From NCBI RefSeq assembly GCF_009649815.1, contig NZ_WJIC01000012.1, positions 146,702 through 210,701 on the forward strand: a stretch of 64,000 nucleotides of DNA, read 5' to 3'. Origin of the DNA: Nocardia sp. SYP-A9097. Lineage in GTDB: Bacteria; Actinomycetota; Actinomycetes; Mycobacteriales; Mycobacteriaceae. This document shows, one piece after another, positions 1 to 8,191 of this stretch. How positions within the stretch are numbered: position 1 is the stretch's first letter; each line of letters begins with the position of its first letter. A program made the position numbers and the translations under genes. The notes below the pieces were generated by a model. The model ran no database searches. It was given only the letters and a program-made list of their open reading frames with translations, and had not been told where the DNA came from.

Positions 1-15
1 GGAGGGTGAAACCAT
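1..15 (-). CDS. Possible first codons of a gene leaving the window
   Basis: On the minus strand an ATG at 15..13 opens a frame (M-V-S-P-S) that runs off the window edge. In related genomes the gene after the DUF3180 gene is a Rossmann-fold DUF2520 gene before panC, which would fit this place and strand. Only five codons are visible and the GGTGG just upstream is a poor ribosome site, so this is little more than a guess from synteny. Confidence 0.2.
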
Positions 16-84
16 GTCCACCAACATAGCTTGAACCGGACACTCAGGCTTCAACCTTGCCGATCATTGTCTTCTTCATGTTTG

Positions 85-555
85 CTATGAGGTAGCCGCT
101 TCATCGGGTGGATCGATCGGCGCGCGACAGCAATATTCCAGCCACAATGCCGCCGCCACCAGCATCAGCCCGGCCACCAGACCCACCACCGCACCCGGGG
201 TATCGGCGGCGGCCGCCCGCATATCCCCGCGCTGCGGCAGCAGCCAGATCAGGAACCCCAGCCAGATACCACCCACCAGCGAACCCACCTGCGTCGACGC
301 CTTGGCCAGCGCCACCGCCCGCGCCGCGGTGATCGGATGCAATTGCCGCGGACCGTCGCCGATCCCCCGGTTCTCCACCCGCGCGCGAATCACGAACGCC
401 AGCACCACCTCCAGCACCGCCACCGGCAACAGCGAGGCCCCGGAGAAGACCGTGATGGGCGGAAAACTCGAATAGGCGACATTGGTGGCAATCCAGGCGA
501 CCAGCGCCGCCAGGGCCACATTCGCGCACAGATCGAGCACACGAGTCGGCCTCAC
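85..555 (-). CDS. DUF3180 domain membrane protein
   Basis: Small integral membrane protein of about 156 residues with no known function. Four hydrophobic segments are visible, near residues 8-26, 37-57, 90-107 and 120-138. Between the second and third lies the family's conserved stretch ENRxIGDGPRQLHPxTAARAVALAKAS. I chose the GTG at 555 because it forms a GTGA overlap with the folK stop and matches where I recall family members beginning (xRPTRVLDL); an in-frame ATG at 564 would add three residues. It is the last gene of the folE-folP-folB-folK run and is almost certainly co-translated with folK. The conserved position after folK suggests a link with pterin metabolism, but that is inference only. 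Confidence 0.88.
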   Translation of the reverse strand: MRPTRVLDLCANVALAALVAWIATNVAYSSFPPITVFSGASLLPVAVLEVVLAFVIRARVENRGIGDGPRQLHPITAARAVALAKASTQVGSLVGGIWLGFLIWLLPQRGDMRAAAADTPGAVVGLVAGLMLVAAALWLEYCCRAPIDPPDEAATS

Positions 556-1088
556 ACCGGCCATCCCAGCGCCAGTTCGGTACGGCGCACACCCTGTACC
601 TCGTCCACGTCCAAGGCCTCGATCAGCTCCCGAAGCGATTGCGGTACACCGGCATTCACCTCCAGCTCGGCCTCGGGCTCCACCTCCAGCCACGGCACCA
701 GCACGAACGCCCGATCCTGCGCCCGCGGATGCGGCAGCGTCAGCGTCGGATCGGTACTGCGACACGGCATCTCGACGTCCCGGCGGCGCTGCCCGGCCCA
801 GACGATATCCACATCGAGAGTCCTCGCGCCCCAGCGCACCTCGCGCACGCGACCGGCGGCCTGCTCCAGCTCCTGACCCACCCGCAGCCAATCCGACGGC
901 TCCAGATTCGGATCCTGCGCCACCAGTACCGCATTGAGGTAATCCTGTTGCGGCACACCACCCCACGGCGGCGTGGAGTACACCGACGACACCGCGAGCA
1001 GGCGCGGGCGCAGCGCCTCGATCACGCCGCGCAGATGCGCCAGCCGATCACCCAGGTTCGAACCGATCGACAGCACTACCCGGCTCAC
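552..1088 (-). CDS. folK: 2-amino-4-hydroxy-6-hydroxymethyldihydropteridine diphosphokinase
   Basis: HPPK transfers pyrophosphate from ATP to 6-hydroxymethyl-7,8-dihydropterin, the step before dihydropteroate synthase. The 178-residue protein has the N-terminal SIGSNLGDR motif, the YSTPPWG stretch and the signature RWGARTLDVDI (the family's RWGPRTLDLDI), followed by LPHPRAQDRAFVLVPW. The start is GTG with a GGAGG ribosome site inside the end of folB; two bases separate it from the folB stop. It is fourth in the fol operon, and its stop overlaps the start of the DUF3180 gene. Length and motifs are typical. Confidence 0.97.
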   Translation of the reverse strand: MSRVVLSIGSNLGDRLAHLRGVIEALRPRLLAVSSVYSTPPWGGVPQQDYLNAVLVAQDPNLEPSDWLRVGQELEQAAGRVREVRWGARTLDVDIVWAGQRRRDVEMPCRSTDPTLTLPHPRAQDRAFVLVPWLEVEPEAELEVNAGVPQSLRELIEALDVDEVQGVRRTELALGWPV

Positions 1089-1090
1089 CG

Positions 1091-1468
1091 CTACGCCTCC
1101 TCCGGTTCGCGACGACGGGACGTGACCACCCGAACATCGGAGAAGGTATGCGGAATCGGCGCGGAAGGCTTGTGCAGCACCACCTCGACCGCACGAATTC
1201 GCGTATCGGCCATTACGGCGTCGGCCAGTTCGGAGACCACCGTCTCGACCAGATCACGCGGTTCGCCCGCCACGATGCGCACCGCCAGATCGGCCAGCTC
1301 ACCGTAGTGGATGGTGTCGGCGATATCGTCGGACTTCGCGGCGGCCGCGAAGTCGGTCCACACCGTCAGATCCACCACGAAATCCTGGCCGTCCCGCTTC
1401 TCGTAGTCGAAGACGCCGTGATGGCCGAAGACCCGCAGGCCGCGCAGTTCGATGCGGTCGGTGCTCAA
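1091..1468 (-). CDS. folB: Dihydroneopterin aldolase
   Basis: FolB converts 7,8-dihydroneopterin to 6-hydroxymethyl-7,8-dihydropterin and glycolaldehyde. The protein shows the family opening IELRGLRVFGHHGVFDYEK, the mid-protein YGELADLA and LVETVVSELAD stretches, and the C-terminal VEVVLHKPSAPIP with its lysine. I place the start at the TTG at 1468, giving 125 residues: it forms a TTGA overlap with the folP stop and has GGGAG about eight bases upstream. An ATG at 1495 would add nine residues inside folP and has no better support. It sits between folP and folK in one operon. Confidence 0.95.
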   Translation of the reverse strand: MSTDRIELRGLRVFGHHGVFDYEKRDGQDFVVDLTVWTDFAAAAKSDDIADTIHYGELADLAVRIVAGEPRDLVETVVSELADAVMADTRIRAVEVVLHKPSAPIPHTFSDVRVVTSRRREPEEA

Positions 1469-2403
1469 AGCTGTTCTCCCTGCGTCCAAGTCCACCTGTC
1501 GACAACATCGCCACCGCGCGCCCGCCGGGCATTGCGCCAGGCATCGGTGACCGCGATGGCGTCCAGCGAAGCACGCACGTCGTGCACCCGCACACCCCAG
1601 CCGCCGTGCTCGGCGGTCAGGGCCGAAATGGTGGCGGTCGCGGTCTCGCGGCCGTCGGGCGGGCGCGGAATATCGGCATCGGCCAGCAGTGAACCGAGGA
1701 ACCGCTTACGGGACGCGCCGATCAGAATCGGCAGCCCGGTCGCCACGAATTCCGGTAGCGCACCGAGCAATTCCCAATTGTGGCCGGCGTTCTTGGCGAA
1801 CCCCAAGCCCGGATCGAGCACCAGTTTGGCGGGATCGACACCGGCCGCGACGGCCACATCGACCTGATCGCGCAGCTCCGAAAGCACCTCCGCGACCACA
1901 TCGTCGTAATGATCGGCAGCCCCGGTGTGGTGATAGTTCGCACCGGCGCGCCAATGCATGAGAATCCACGGAACACCGGCCGCCGCAACGACTTTCGCCA
2001 TATCGACATCGGCACGCCCACCGGACACGTCATTGACCACCGACACCCCGGCCTCGATGGCGGCCTCGGCCACCCGGGCCCGCATGGTGTCGACACTGGT
2101 CGGCACACCCAGCGAAACCAACTCCCGAATCACGGGAGCGACCCGGGCAGCCTCGGTTTCGGGATCGACCCGGCTGGCCCCCGGCCGAGTGGATTCACCG
2201 CCGACATCGATGATGTCCGCGCCCATCTCATACAGCCGCCACCCGTGCCCGACGGCCGCACCCACATCCAGATACCGACCGCCATCGGAGAACGAATCCG
2301 CGGTGACGTTCACTACGCCCATCACGACGCATGAGCGGCCGCCGCGAGGAACCATCAGTTGTGCCCCCCGCGAACCGCTTTCGGTCATGGTCGGCGTACT
2401 CAC
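1465..2403 (-). CDS. folP: Dihydropteroate synthase
   Basis: DHPS joins p-aminobenzoate to hydroxymethyldihydropterin pyrophosphate and is the sulfonamide target. The 312-residue TIM-barrel protein has the VMGVVNVTADSFSDGGRY motif near residue 27, IDVGGESTRPGA, the VVNDVSGG strand, the LDPGLGFAKN loop and a C-terminal GVRVHDVRAS, all diagnostic. The start is GTG in a GTGA overlap with the folE stop; the internal ATG codons lie before the conserved core and are less likely. It is the main FolP1-type enzyme judging by its place in the operon and intact motifs. Confidence 0.97.
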   Translation of the reverse strand: MSTPTMTESGSRGAQLMVPRGGRSCVVMGVVNVTADSFSDGGRYLDVGAAVGHGWRLYEMGADIIDVGGESTRPGASRVDPETEAARVAPVIRELVSLGVPTSVDTMRARVAEAAIEAGVSVVNDVSGGRADVDMAKVVAAAGVPWILMHWRAGANYHHTGAADHYDDVVAEVLSELRDQVDVAVAAGVDPAKLVLDPGLGFAKNAGHNWELLGALPEFVATGLPILIGASRKRFLGSLLADADIPRPPDGRETATATISALTAEHGGWGVRVHDVRASLDAIAVTDAWRNARRARGGDVVDRWTWTQGEQL

Positions 2404-3020
2404 TTCCGGAGGATGAGGTCCAGGGCCTCGGAGCGCGAGGCCGCGTTGGTCTGCAATAGGCCGCGCACCGCCGAAGTCGTGGTGCTGGCGCCGGGCTTGC
2501 GGATACCGCGCATCGCCATGCAGAGATGCTCGGCCTCCACCACTACGATCGCGCCGCGCGGCTCCAGCTTGCGCATGATCGCGTCGGCGATCTGACTGGT
2601 GAGGCGCTCCTGCACCTGCGGGCGCTTGGCGTACAGATCCACCAGGCGGGCCAGTTTCGACAGGCCGGTCACCCGGCCGTGCTGGCCCGGAATGTAGCCG
2701 ACATGCGCGACACCGTGGAACGCCACCAGATGATGCTCGCAGGTGGAGTACAGAGGAATGTCGCGAACCAGCACCAGTTCCTGATGCCCCTCGTCGAAGG
2801 TGGTGTTGAGCACGTCCTCCGGTTCGGTGTACAGCCCGGCGAACATCTCCTTGTAGGCCCGCGCGACGCGTGCCGGGGTATCGGCGAGACCGGGACGATC
2901 CGGATTCTCACCGACCGCGAGCAGCAATTCCCGCACGGCGGCCTCGGCGCGCTCCTGATCGAACGGCCGACCGGTGTCGAGCGCGATCGGGCCGGAGACG
3001 ACACGGTTGTTGGCCGACAA
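2400..3020 (-). CDS. folE: GTP cyclohydrolase I
   Basis: FolE opens GTP to 7,8-dihydroneopterin triphosphate, the first step of the pathway encoded by this operon. The 206-residue protein has the zinc and substrate motifs YSTCEHHLVAFHG, HVGYIPGQHGRVTGLSKLARLVD and EHLCMAMRGIRKPGA; the two cysteines and the EHH histidine of the zinc site are present. The start is TTG at 3020, favoured by the strong AGGAGGTG ribosome site at 3026-3033. It is the first gene of the fol run, 235 bases downstream of ftsH on the same strand, and may be transcribed with it or from its own promoter in that gap. Confidence 0.97.
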   Translation of the reverse strand: MSANNRVVSGPIALDTGRPFDQERAEAAVRELLLAVGENPDRPGLADTPARVARAYKEMFAGLYTEPEDVLNTTFDEGHQELVLVRDIPLYSTCEHHLVAFHGVAHVGYIPGQHGRVTGLSKLARLVDLYAKRPQVQERLTSQIADAIMRKLEPRGAIVVVEAEHLCMAMRGIRKPGASTTTSAVRGLLQTNAASRSEALDLILRK

Positions 3021-3202
3021 TCGACACCTCCTGTATTGAAATGCCGTGCCCGCGAGGGACGGCAGGTTCGCGACCGCCCCTGATGGGACGGCTCGCCTCC
3101 GGGTCGTCCACCCCTCTCATCGAGTGATGTCCGCCCTCCGGTCGAGCCGACCCGAGCAGATCGCGAACCGTGTGCTGGCGCGCCGTCTGTGACGACGCTC
3201 GT

Positions 3203-3227
3203 CCGCGGCCCGTCAGGACGGGACCGC
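3203..3227 (-). terminator. GC-rich hairpin after ftsH
   Basis: An inverted repeat (CGCGG and CCCG arms with a one-base bulge) lies 30-50 bases after the ftsH stop on the ftsH strand. It has no T-run, so it may be an attenuating or RNA-stabilising hairpin rather than a full intrinsic terminator. Confidence 0.35.
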
Positions 3228-3255
3228 GAACCTCATGAGCGTATCCGGGCCCCGG

Positions 3256-5649
3256 TCAGCGACGACCGTTCGGTCCGTCCCAACCACCGTTGTCCTCGTC
3301 CTCATTCCCGGCGGGCCGGCTGCCCGGGGTCTGCGGATCCGGCTGGGGGTATCCGGGCTGCGGGTATCCCGGCTGGCCCTGACCCGGCTGGTACCGCTGC
3401 CCACCCGCGGGAGCCCAGCCCCCGTAGGCCTGACGCGGCTGCTGCGGCGACGGCTGCTCGTCCTCCTGCGGCGGCCAGCCCGGTGCGGACCAACCGGCGG
3501 GAGCGCCGTAATCCGGACGCGAACCGTGCGTACCACCGTGCCGGGGATAACTGCCGGTATTCGGCAGCGGATAACCGGCCGGTGTGGGCGCGGGGTAACC
3601 GCCGTACTGCGGCTGCCCACCCGGGTAGGCCGGATCCGCCGCCGGATAGCCACCGCCATTGGCGGGCTGACCGACCGGAACCACCGGGCGCACCGGCTCC
3701 TCCGGCCACGGCTCGCCGCGCTCGGTGGCCAGCTCGCGCGGGGTCTTCACCGGCGGGCGATCAGACGGAGTGCGACCACCGAAATCATTGAAAGCGGTAA
3801 TGCGCGGCCGCTTTTCGATGGTGGCGAGCACGATCTCGAGATCCTTGCGGTGCAGCGTCTCCCGCTCCAGCAGCGCGGTCGCCAGGGCGTCCAGCTCGTC
3901 GCGGTAGTCGTTGAGCACGGCCCACGCCTCGGTGTGCGCGGCCTCGATGAGATTGCGCACCTCCTCGTCGATTTCGCGGGCGACCTCGTGCGAGTAGTCC
4001 GGCGCGGTGCCCATCGACCGGCCCAGGAACGGGTCGCCCTGCTCCTGGCCGTAGCGGACCGCGCCCAGGCGGGCACTCATGCCGTACTCGGTGACCATGG
4101 CGCGCGCGATCTTGGTGGCCTGGTCGATATCGGAGGAGGCACCGGTGGTCGGCTCGTGGAACACCAGTTCCTCGGCCGCGCGACCACCCATGGCCATCAC
4201 CAGGCGGGCGATCATCTCCGAGCGGGTCATCAGACCCTTGTCGTCCTCGGGCACCGTCATGGCGTGACCGCCGGTGCGACCGCGGGCCAGGATGGTGACC
4301 TTGTAGACGGGCTCGATATCGGGCATCGCCCACGCGGCCAGGGTGTGCCCGGCCTCGTGGTAGGCGGTGATCTTCTTCTCGTGCTCGCTGATGATGCGGG
4401 ACTTGCGGCGCGGGCCGCCGATCACGCGATCGACCGACTCCTCGAGGGACGCACCGGTAATCACGGTCCCGTTCTCACGGGCGGTGAGCAGTGCGGCCTC
4501 GTTGATCACATTGGCCAGGTCCGCGCCGGACATGCCGACGGTGCGCTTGGCCAGACCCTCCAGATCGGCCTCGGTGGAGATCGGCTTGCCCTGCGAATGC
4601 ACGCGCAGGATCTCGCGGCGACCCGCCAGGTCCGGATTGCTGACCGGGATCTGCCGGTCGAACCGGCCCGGGCGCAGCAGCGCCGGATCCAGGATGTCGG
4701 GGCGGTTGGTGGCGGCGATGATGATGACGCCGGTGCGCTCACCGAAACCGTCCATCTCGACCAGCAACTGATTCAGCGTCTGCTCACGCTCGTCGTGGCC
4801 ACCGCCGAGGCCCGCACCGCGCTGGCGGCCGACCGCGTCGATCTCGTCGACGAAGATAATGCAGGGGCTGTTCTGCTTGGCCTGATCGAACAGGTCACGC
4901 ACCCGCGAAGCACCGACACCGACGAACATTTCGACGAAGTCCGAACCCGAGATGGTGAAGAACGGGACGCCCGCCTCACCCGCGACCGCGCGGGCCAGCA
5001 GGGTCTTACCGGTACCGGGCGGGCCGTACAGCAGTACGCCCTTGGGGATTTTCGCGCCCAGGGCCTGGTATCGGGCCGGGTGCTGCAGGAAATCCTTGAT
5101 CTCGTACAGCTCTTCGACGGCCTCGTCCGCGCCCGCCACATCGGCGAAGGTGGTCTTGGGCATATCCTTCGACAGCTGTTTGGCCTTGGATTTACCGAAG
5201 CCCATCATGCCGCCGCGGCCGCCGCCCTGCATGCGGGACATCACGAAGATGAACAGGCCCAGCAGAATCACCATGGGCAGCATGAAGAGCAGGATCTGAC
5301 TCAGCCAGGAATCCTGTTTCACCGAGGTGTTGACCTTCGCGCCGGAATTCTGCGCGGCCTGGAACACCTGCTGGGAGATCTCACCGCCGCCCGGGTACTT
5401 GGCGATGATCTTCTTCTCGCCGCTGGTCGCATCATTGCCGTTCTTCAGCGTGATGCGCAGCTGCTGTTCTTTGTCGTCGATCTGAACGTTGTCGACATTG
5501 TCTTTGTTGTTCTGCAGCTGGGAGAGCGCCACCGACGTGTCGACCTTCTGCCAGCCGCGCGTGTCATCACTGAAGATGCTGACCAGATAGATCACGAGCA
5601 GGAAGCCCGCGACTATGGCCAGGTTGCGGAACACATTCTTGCGGGTCAT
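3256..5649 (-). CDS. ftsH: ATP-dependent zinc metalloprotease FtsH
   Basis: Membrane-anchored AAA+ protease that degrades misfolded membrane and regulatory proteins. In the 797-residue product I see transmembrane segments near residues 8-26 and 117-137 flanking an extracytoplasmic domain, Walker A GPPGTGKT at 209-216, Walker B FVDEIDA near 267, the second region of homology ending at RPGRFDR, and the zinc motif HEAGH at 431-435. From about residue 645 the tail is a low-complexity Gly/Pro/Tyr-rich extension ending in an acidic patch, as in mycobacterial homologues. The ATG at 5649 is chosen because MTRKNVFRNL is the usual beginning; upstream codons in the frame lack family similarity. The fol operon follows. 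Confidence 0.97.
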   Translation of the reverse strand: MTRKNVFRNLAIVAGFLLVIYLVSIFSDDTRGWQKVDTSVALSQLQNNKDNVDNVQIDDKEQQLRITLKNGNDATSGEKKIIAKYPGGGEISQQVFQAAQNSGAKVNTSVKQDSWLSQILLFMLPMVILLGLFIFVMSRMQGGGRGGMMGFGKSKAKQLSKDMPKTTFADVAGADEAVEELYEIKDFLQHPARYQALGAKIPKGVLLYGPPGTGKTLLARAVAGEAGVPFFTISGSDFVEMFVGVGASRVRDLFDQAKQNSPCIIFVDEIDAVGRQRGAGLGGGHDEREQTLNQLLVEMDGFGERTGVIIIAATNRPDILDPALLRPGRFDRQIPVSNPDLAGRREILRVHSQGKPISTEADLEGLAKRTVGMSGADLANVINEAALLTARENGTVITGASLEESVDRVIGGPRRKSRIISEHEKKITAYHEAGHTLAAWAMPDIEPVYKVTILARGRTGGHAMTVPEDDKGLMTRSEMIARLVMAMGGRAAEELVFHEPTTGASSDIDQATKIARAMVTEYGMSARLGAVRYGQEQGDPFLGRSMGTAPDYSHEVAREIDEEVRNLIEAAHTEAWAVLNDYRDELDALATALLERETLHRKDLEIVLATIEKRPRITAFNDFGGRTPSDRPPVKTPRELATERGEPWPEEPVRPVVPVGQPANGGGYPAADPAYPGGQPQYGGYPAPTPAGYPLPNTGSYPRHGGTHGSRPDYGAPAGWSAPGWPPQEDEQPSPQQPRQAYGGWAPAGGQRYQPGQGQPGYPQPGYPQPDPQTPGSRPAGNEDEDNGGWDGPNGRR

Positions 5650-5953
5650 AGAGCGTCGGCCGGCGGCCAGTCCTTTCCGGGGGGTGTATCCGGTTTGCCT
5701 GCGATGCTTGTGGCGCGTCCGTTCCAGCGAACGGATGCGGACATGCCACGTTACCCCGTAGGGTCGAGTCGTTACATCGCGCAGTTCGGCAGCTAATCCG
5801 ATTTCAACGAGTAAACGGTTGAAGAACGCAGGTGGTTCCCCGACTGTCTGCGGCAACACGTCGGGTCGATCACCCCCTGGTGTCGGACCGGTTGGTCACA
5901 ATGATGGCATGGTCGTCCTATCGTGAGTGGCGACACAACAGAGCGCAGGGGGT

Positions 5954-6883
5954 ATGGACATAGTCGAGCTACGGACACCCACAGCGATTGTGCGGCACGG
6001 CAACGGGCGACTGACGGTGCTGCGGCCGGGAACGGACGGCGAGCGCGTGCTCGACGTACCGGTTGCCGAACTCCTCAAGGTGCGGTTGAACCGGCGCGCG
6101 GATGACGCCGTTGTGATCGAGATCTACCTGCGCTATCCCACCCCCGTGCTGACCGGCGTACCCGCCGATCGCACTCCCCTGCCGGTGCTCATCGCCGAAC
6201 ACGATGTGCCCGCGGCCACCGTCATCGTCGAGCGGATCAACAATCAGATCCTGGCCACCCAGCGCCTGGATGTGGCCGCACCCGACCTGACTCCGCCCGC
6301 GCCCTCCTGGGGCCGGTCCGGGCCCACCCGCGCCGATGTGGATCGCGCGGTGCGGCGGATGGCCCCCCAGCGCGATGCCAAACCGGCCATTGCCGCCCTG
6401 CATCGCTATGTCACCGCGGACGAGTACGTGCTCGAGTCGGCACTGGTCAACGCGCAGCCGCCCGCAGCGAAAGGCGCTGGGCTGCTTGCGGTCAGCACCA
6501 CCCGGCTGATCTTCGTCTCGCTCGGCGCGACCAAGCGTTTCGCGCATGAGTTACCGATCGCCGCCCTGTTGTGGGCGCGCACCACGGACGATTCCGCGGC
6601 CGGTGGCGCCGCGCCGGGCGAGTACGGCGTGGAGGTGAACGACGGGAATCTGTCCTGGCATTTCACCGGGACCGATCGCGCCGATACCGAAAGGGTCACC
6701 GGCGCATTGAATTTCGCGATTCAACGCGAATCCGCCGACGGCGCGGCCGGTTCCGCGGATCCGGGCGTGCACAAGCTCTACTCGGAGTGGGAATTGCTGG
6801 TGGAGCGGCACTCCCTGGCAATGGTGGACGACGTCCAATTCCAGCGCTATGGGCGTGGAATTCTGCGGTCACTGCCCGACTGA
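5954..6883 (+). CDS. PH-like domain protein of unknown function
   Basis: A soluble protein of about 309 residues that I do not recognise as a named family. The N-terminal 90 residues form a beta-rich module (VELRTPTAIVRHGNG onwards). After a proline-rich linker comes a second module near residues 150-250 with the pattern LLAVSTTRLIFVS...HELPIAAL, which resembles bacterial PH/GRAM-like domains. The last 35 residues are helical and vaguely like a SHOCT tail. The ATG at 5954 follows a G-rich AGGGGG stretch; an in-frame GTG at 5927 would add nine residues. It is divergent from ftsH, converges with the DUF1266 gene, and ends before a strong shared terminator. Confidence 0.8.
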   Translation: MDIVELRTPTAIVRHGNGRLTVLRPGTDGERVLDVPVAELLKVRLNRRADDAVVIEIYLRYPTPVLTGVPADRTPLPVLIAEHDVPAATVIVERINNQILATQRLDVAAPDLTPPAPSWGRSGPTRADVDRAVRRMAPQRDAKPAIAALHRYVTADEYVLESALVNAQPPAAKGAGLLAVSTTRLIFVSLGATKRFAHELPIAALLWARTTDDSAAGGAAPGEYGVEVNDGNLSWHFTGTDRADTERVTGALNFAIQRESADGAAGSADPGVHKLYSEWELLVERHSLAMVDDVQFQRYGRGILRSLPD

Positions 6884-6906
6884 CGGGCAAAGCGGGAATT
6901 CGAGGA

Positions 6907-6932
6907 ACTGACCCGCCGGATGGCGGGTCAGT
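6907..6932. terminator. Bidirectional hairpin terminator
   Basis: A perfect 11-bp inverted repeat (arms ACTGACCCGCC and GGCGGGTCAGT) with a four-base loop lies between two converging genes, 24 bases after the upstream stop. It can serve both strands; the flanking T-runs are weak. Confidence 0.75.
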
Positions 6933-6940
6933 GCTGATTC

Positions 6941-7786
6941 CTATTCGTCCGATTGTTCGGGTTGTTCCTCCGGCTGGAGTTCGATGCGCCGCCACGGACT
7001 GGTCGGGCGCATCCACAGGCGCAGCAGTTCCATCCGCCGGTCCACCCCGCCGGATTTGAGTTCGGCGAGATCCTCGCAGGCCTGCCAGTAGGTCCAGCCC
7101 GCCAGATAGGCATCGCCGAATTGCCGCCAATTGCGGTATTTGCGCTGAGCCAGCGGCAGCGCGCGCATCAGGTAGTCCCAGGCGACATCGGCCTCGAGAT
7201 ATCCGGCCGTATAGGCCATGCGGCTGACCGCGACCACGCGCGCCAGATCCCAGGCCTGGATATCGGTGGGCAACGGGCGCACCAGGTGTTCGGTGAGGCC
7301 GAGTTTGATCGCCTGCGACCAGATGTCGTAATCGCGAACGAGCGCTTCGGGATTGTCCATGCCGCGGAAGGAACCGACCTGCCGCAGGAAGGCGCGGTGC
7401 CGGTCGGCGCGCTCGCCGAAGCGGTCGCGTTCGGGCGAGTTGATGCCCGCCATGACCAGTGGATGCACGAGCGCGTACAGCGGTGAGTGCATGCCCTCCA
7501 GCAGTTGCTCCATGGATGCCATGGCCTCGGTGCCGTCGGTGATTCCCCAGGCTCCGGTGAGCGTGTCGATGGCGAGTTCGCGGCGGTCGCCGAGCGGATG
7601 CTCGCGTTCGGGGCCGAGCAGCAGGGCGTCGTGGAAGGCATCCCAGCGTGCGGAGTAGAAGCCACCGAGCGCGAGGGCGCGCAGTTCGTTCTCCGTGACC
7701 TGCGCTCCGGACCAGTGGTCGTCCTCACGTTGGTCGAGCTCCGGGTAGGGGAAGGTCGTCAGCGTGGGCACGTCGCGGGCTGGCAT
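6941..7786 (-). CDS. DUF1266 domain-containing protein
   Basis: Soluble protein of about 281 residues. It resembles the DUF1266 family in its tryptophan-rich C-terminal half, with WDLARVVAVSRMAYTAGYLEADVAWDYLMRAL, then FGDAYLAGWTYWQA. Function is unknown. The ATG at 7786 is used because the recognisable part begins just after it (VPTLTTFPYPELD); an ATG six codons upstream (7804) is also possible and neither has an ideal ribosome site. It is divergent from the DUF2277 gene, and its stop lies just past the shared hairpin at 6907-6932. Confidence 0.82.
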   Translation of the reverse strand: MPARDVPTLTTFPYPELDQREDDHWSGAQVTENELRALALGGFYSARWDAFHDALLLGPEREHPLGDRRELAIDTLTGAWGITDGTEAMASMEQLLEGMHSPLYALVHPLVMAGINSPERDRFGERADRHRAFLRQVGSFRGMDNPEALVRDYDIWSQAIKLGLTEHLVRPLPTDIQAWDLARVVAVSRMAYTAGYLEADVAWDYLMRALPLAQRKYRNWRQFGDAYLAGWTYWQACEDLAELKSGGVDRRMELLRLWMRPTSPWRRIELQPEEQPEQSDE

Positions 7787-7899
7787 ACCTCGATTCTGTC
7801 TCATGGCGGTTTTATTTGCCGCCGCTTCGCCCCGGCGGGTTCGACGTGCCCCGGAGCGAGCTCGCGATTCTTCACCTGTCATGCGAGTAATTCCGGCAC

Positions 7900-7905
7900 T
7901 ACTCT
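7900..7905 (+). promoter_or_regulatory. -10 hexamer TACTCT, leaderless
   Basis: TACTCT ends seven bases before the ATG of the DUF2277 gene, so transcription should begin at or beside the start codon. Confidence 0.6.
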
Positions 7906-7912
7906 CACGGGC

Positions 7913-8191
7913 ATGTGTAGAAATATCACCATCCTGCGCGGGCTGGAGCCACCCGCGACGGACCAGGAAATCTACGCGGCCGCGCAGCAATTCGTACGCA
8001 AGGTCAGCGGCGTCTCGGGCTTGACCACGGCCACCAAAGCGGCCGTGGACAAAGCGGTGGAGGCCATTGCGGCCGCCACCACCGAACTGCTGGCGGAGCT
8101 GCCCGATCGCCGGGTACCGCCGCAGAGTGAACCGCCCCTGCGTCGTATCGCCGCCCGCGAGGCCGCCGCGCCGGCCGAGGACGCGAGCTAA
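7913..8191 (+). CDS. DUF2277 domain-containing protein
   Basis: A 92-residue protein that opens with the family hallmark MCRNI and continues EPPATDQEIYAAAQQFVRKVSG, a helical small-protein family of unknown function found across actinobacteria. The middle is an Ala-rich helix and the C-terminus an Arg/Ala-rich tail. The start is ATG; there is no ribosome site, and TACTCT lies seven bases upstream, indicating a leaderless transcript. Its TAA stop overlaps the TAG stop of the facing PucR-type gene (CTAA at 8188-8191), so the two genes are tail to tail with no spacer. Confidence 0.9.
   Translation: MCRNITILRGLEPPATDQEIYAAAQQFVRKVSGVSGLTTATKAAVDKAVEAIAAATTELLAELPDRRVPPQSEPPLRRIAAREAAAPAEDAS

Noticed and set aside
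3235..5796. An 853-codon open frame on the plus strand opposite ftsH
   Set aside because: It is the mirror of ftsH codon bias in high-G+C DNA. It has no family motif and no ribosome site, while ftsH is unmistakable.
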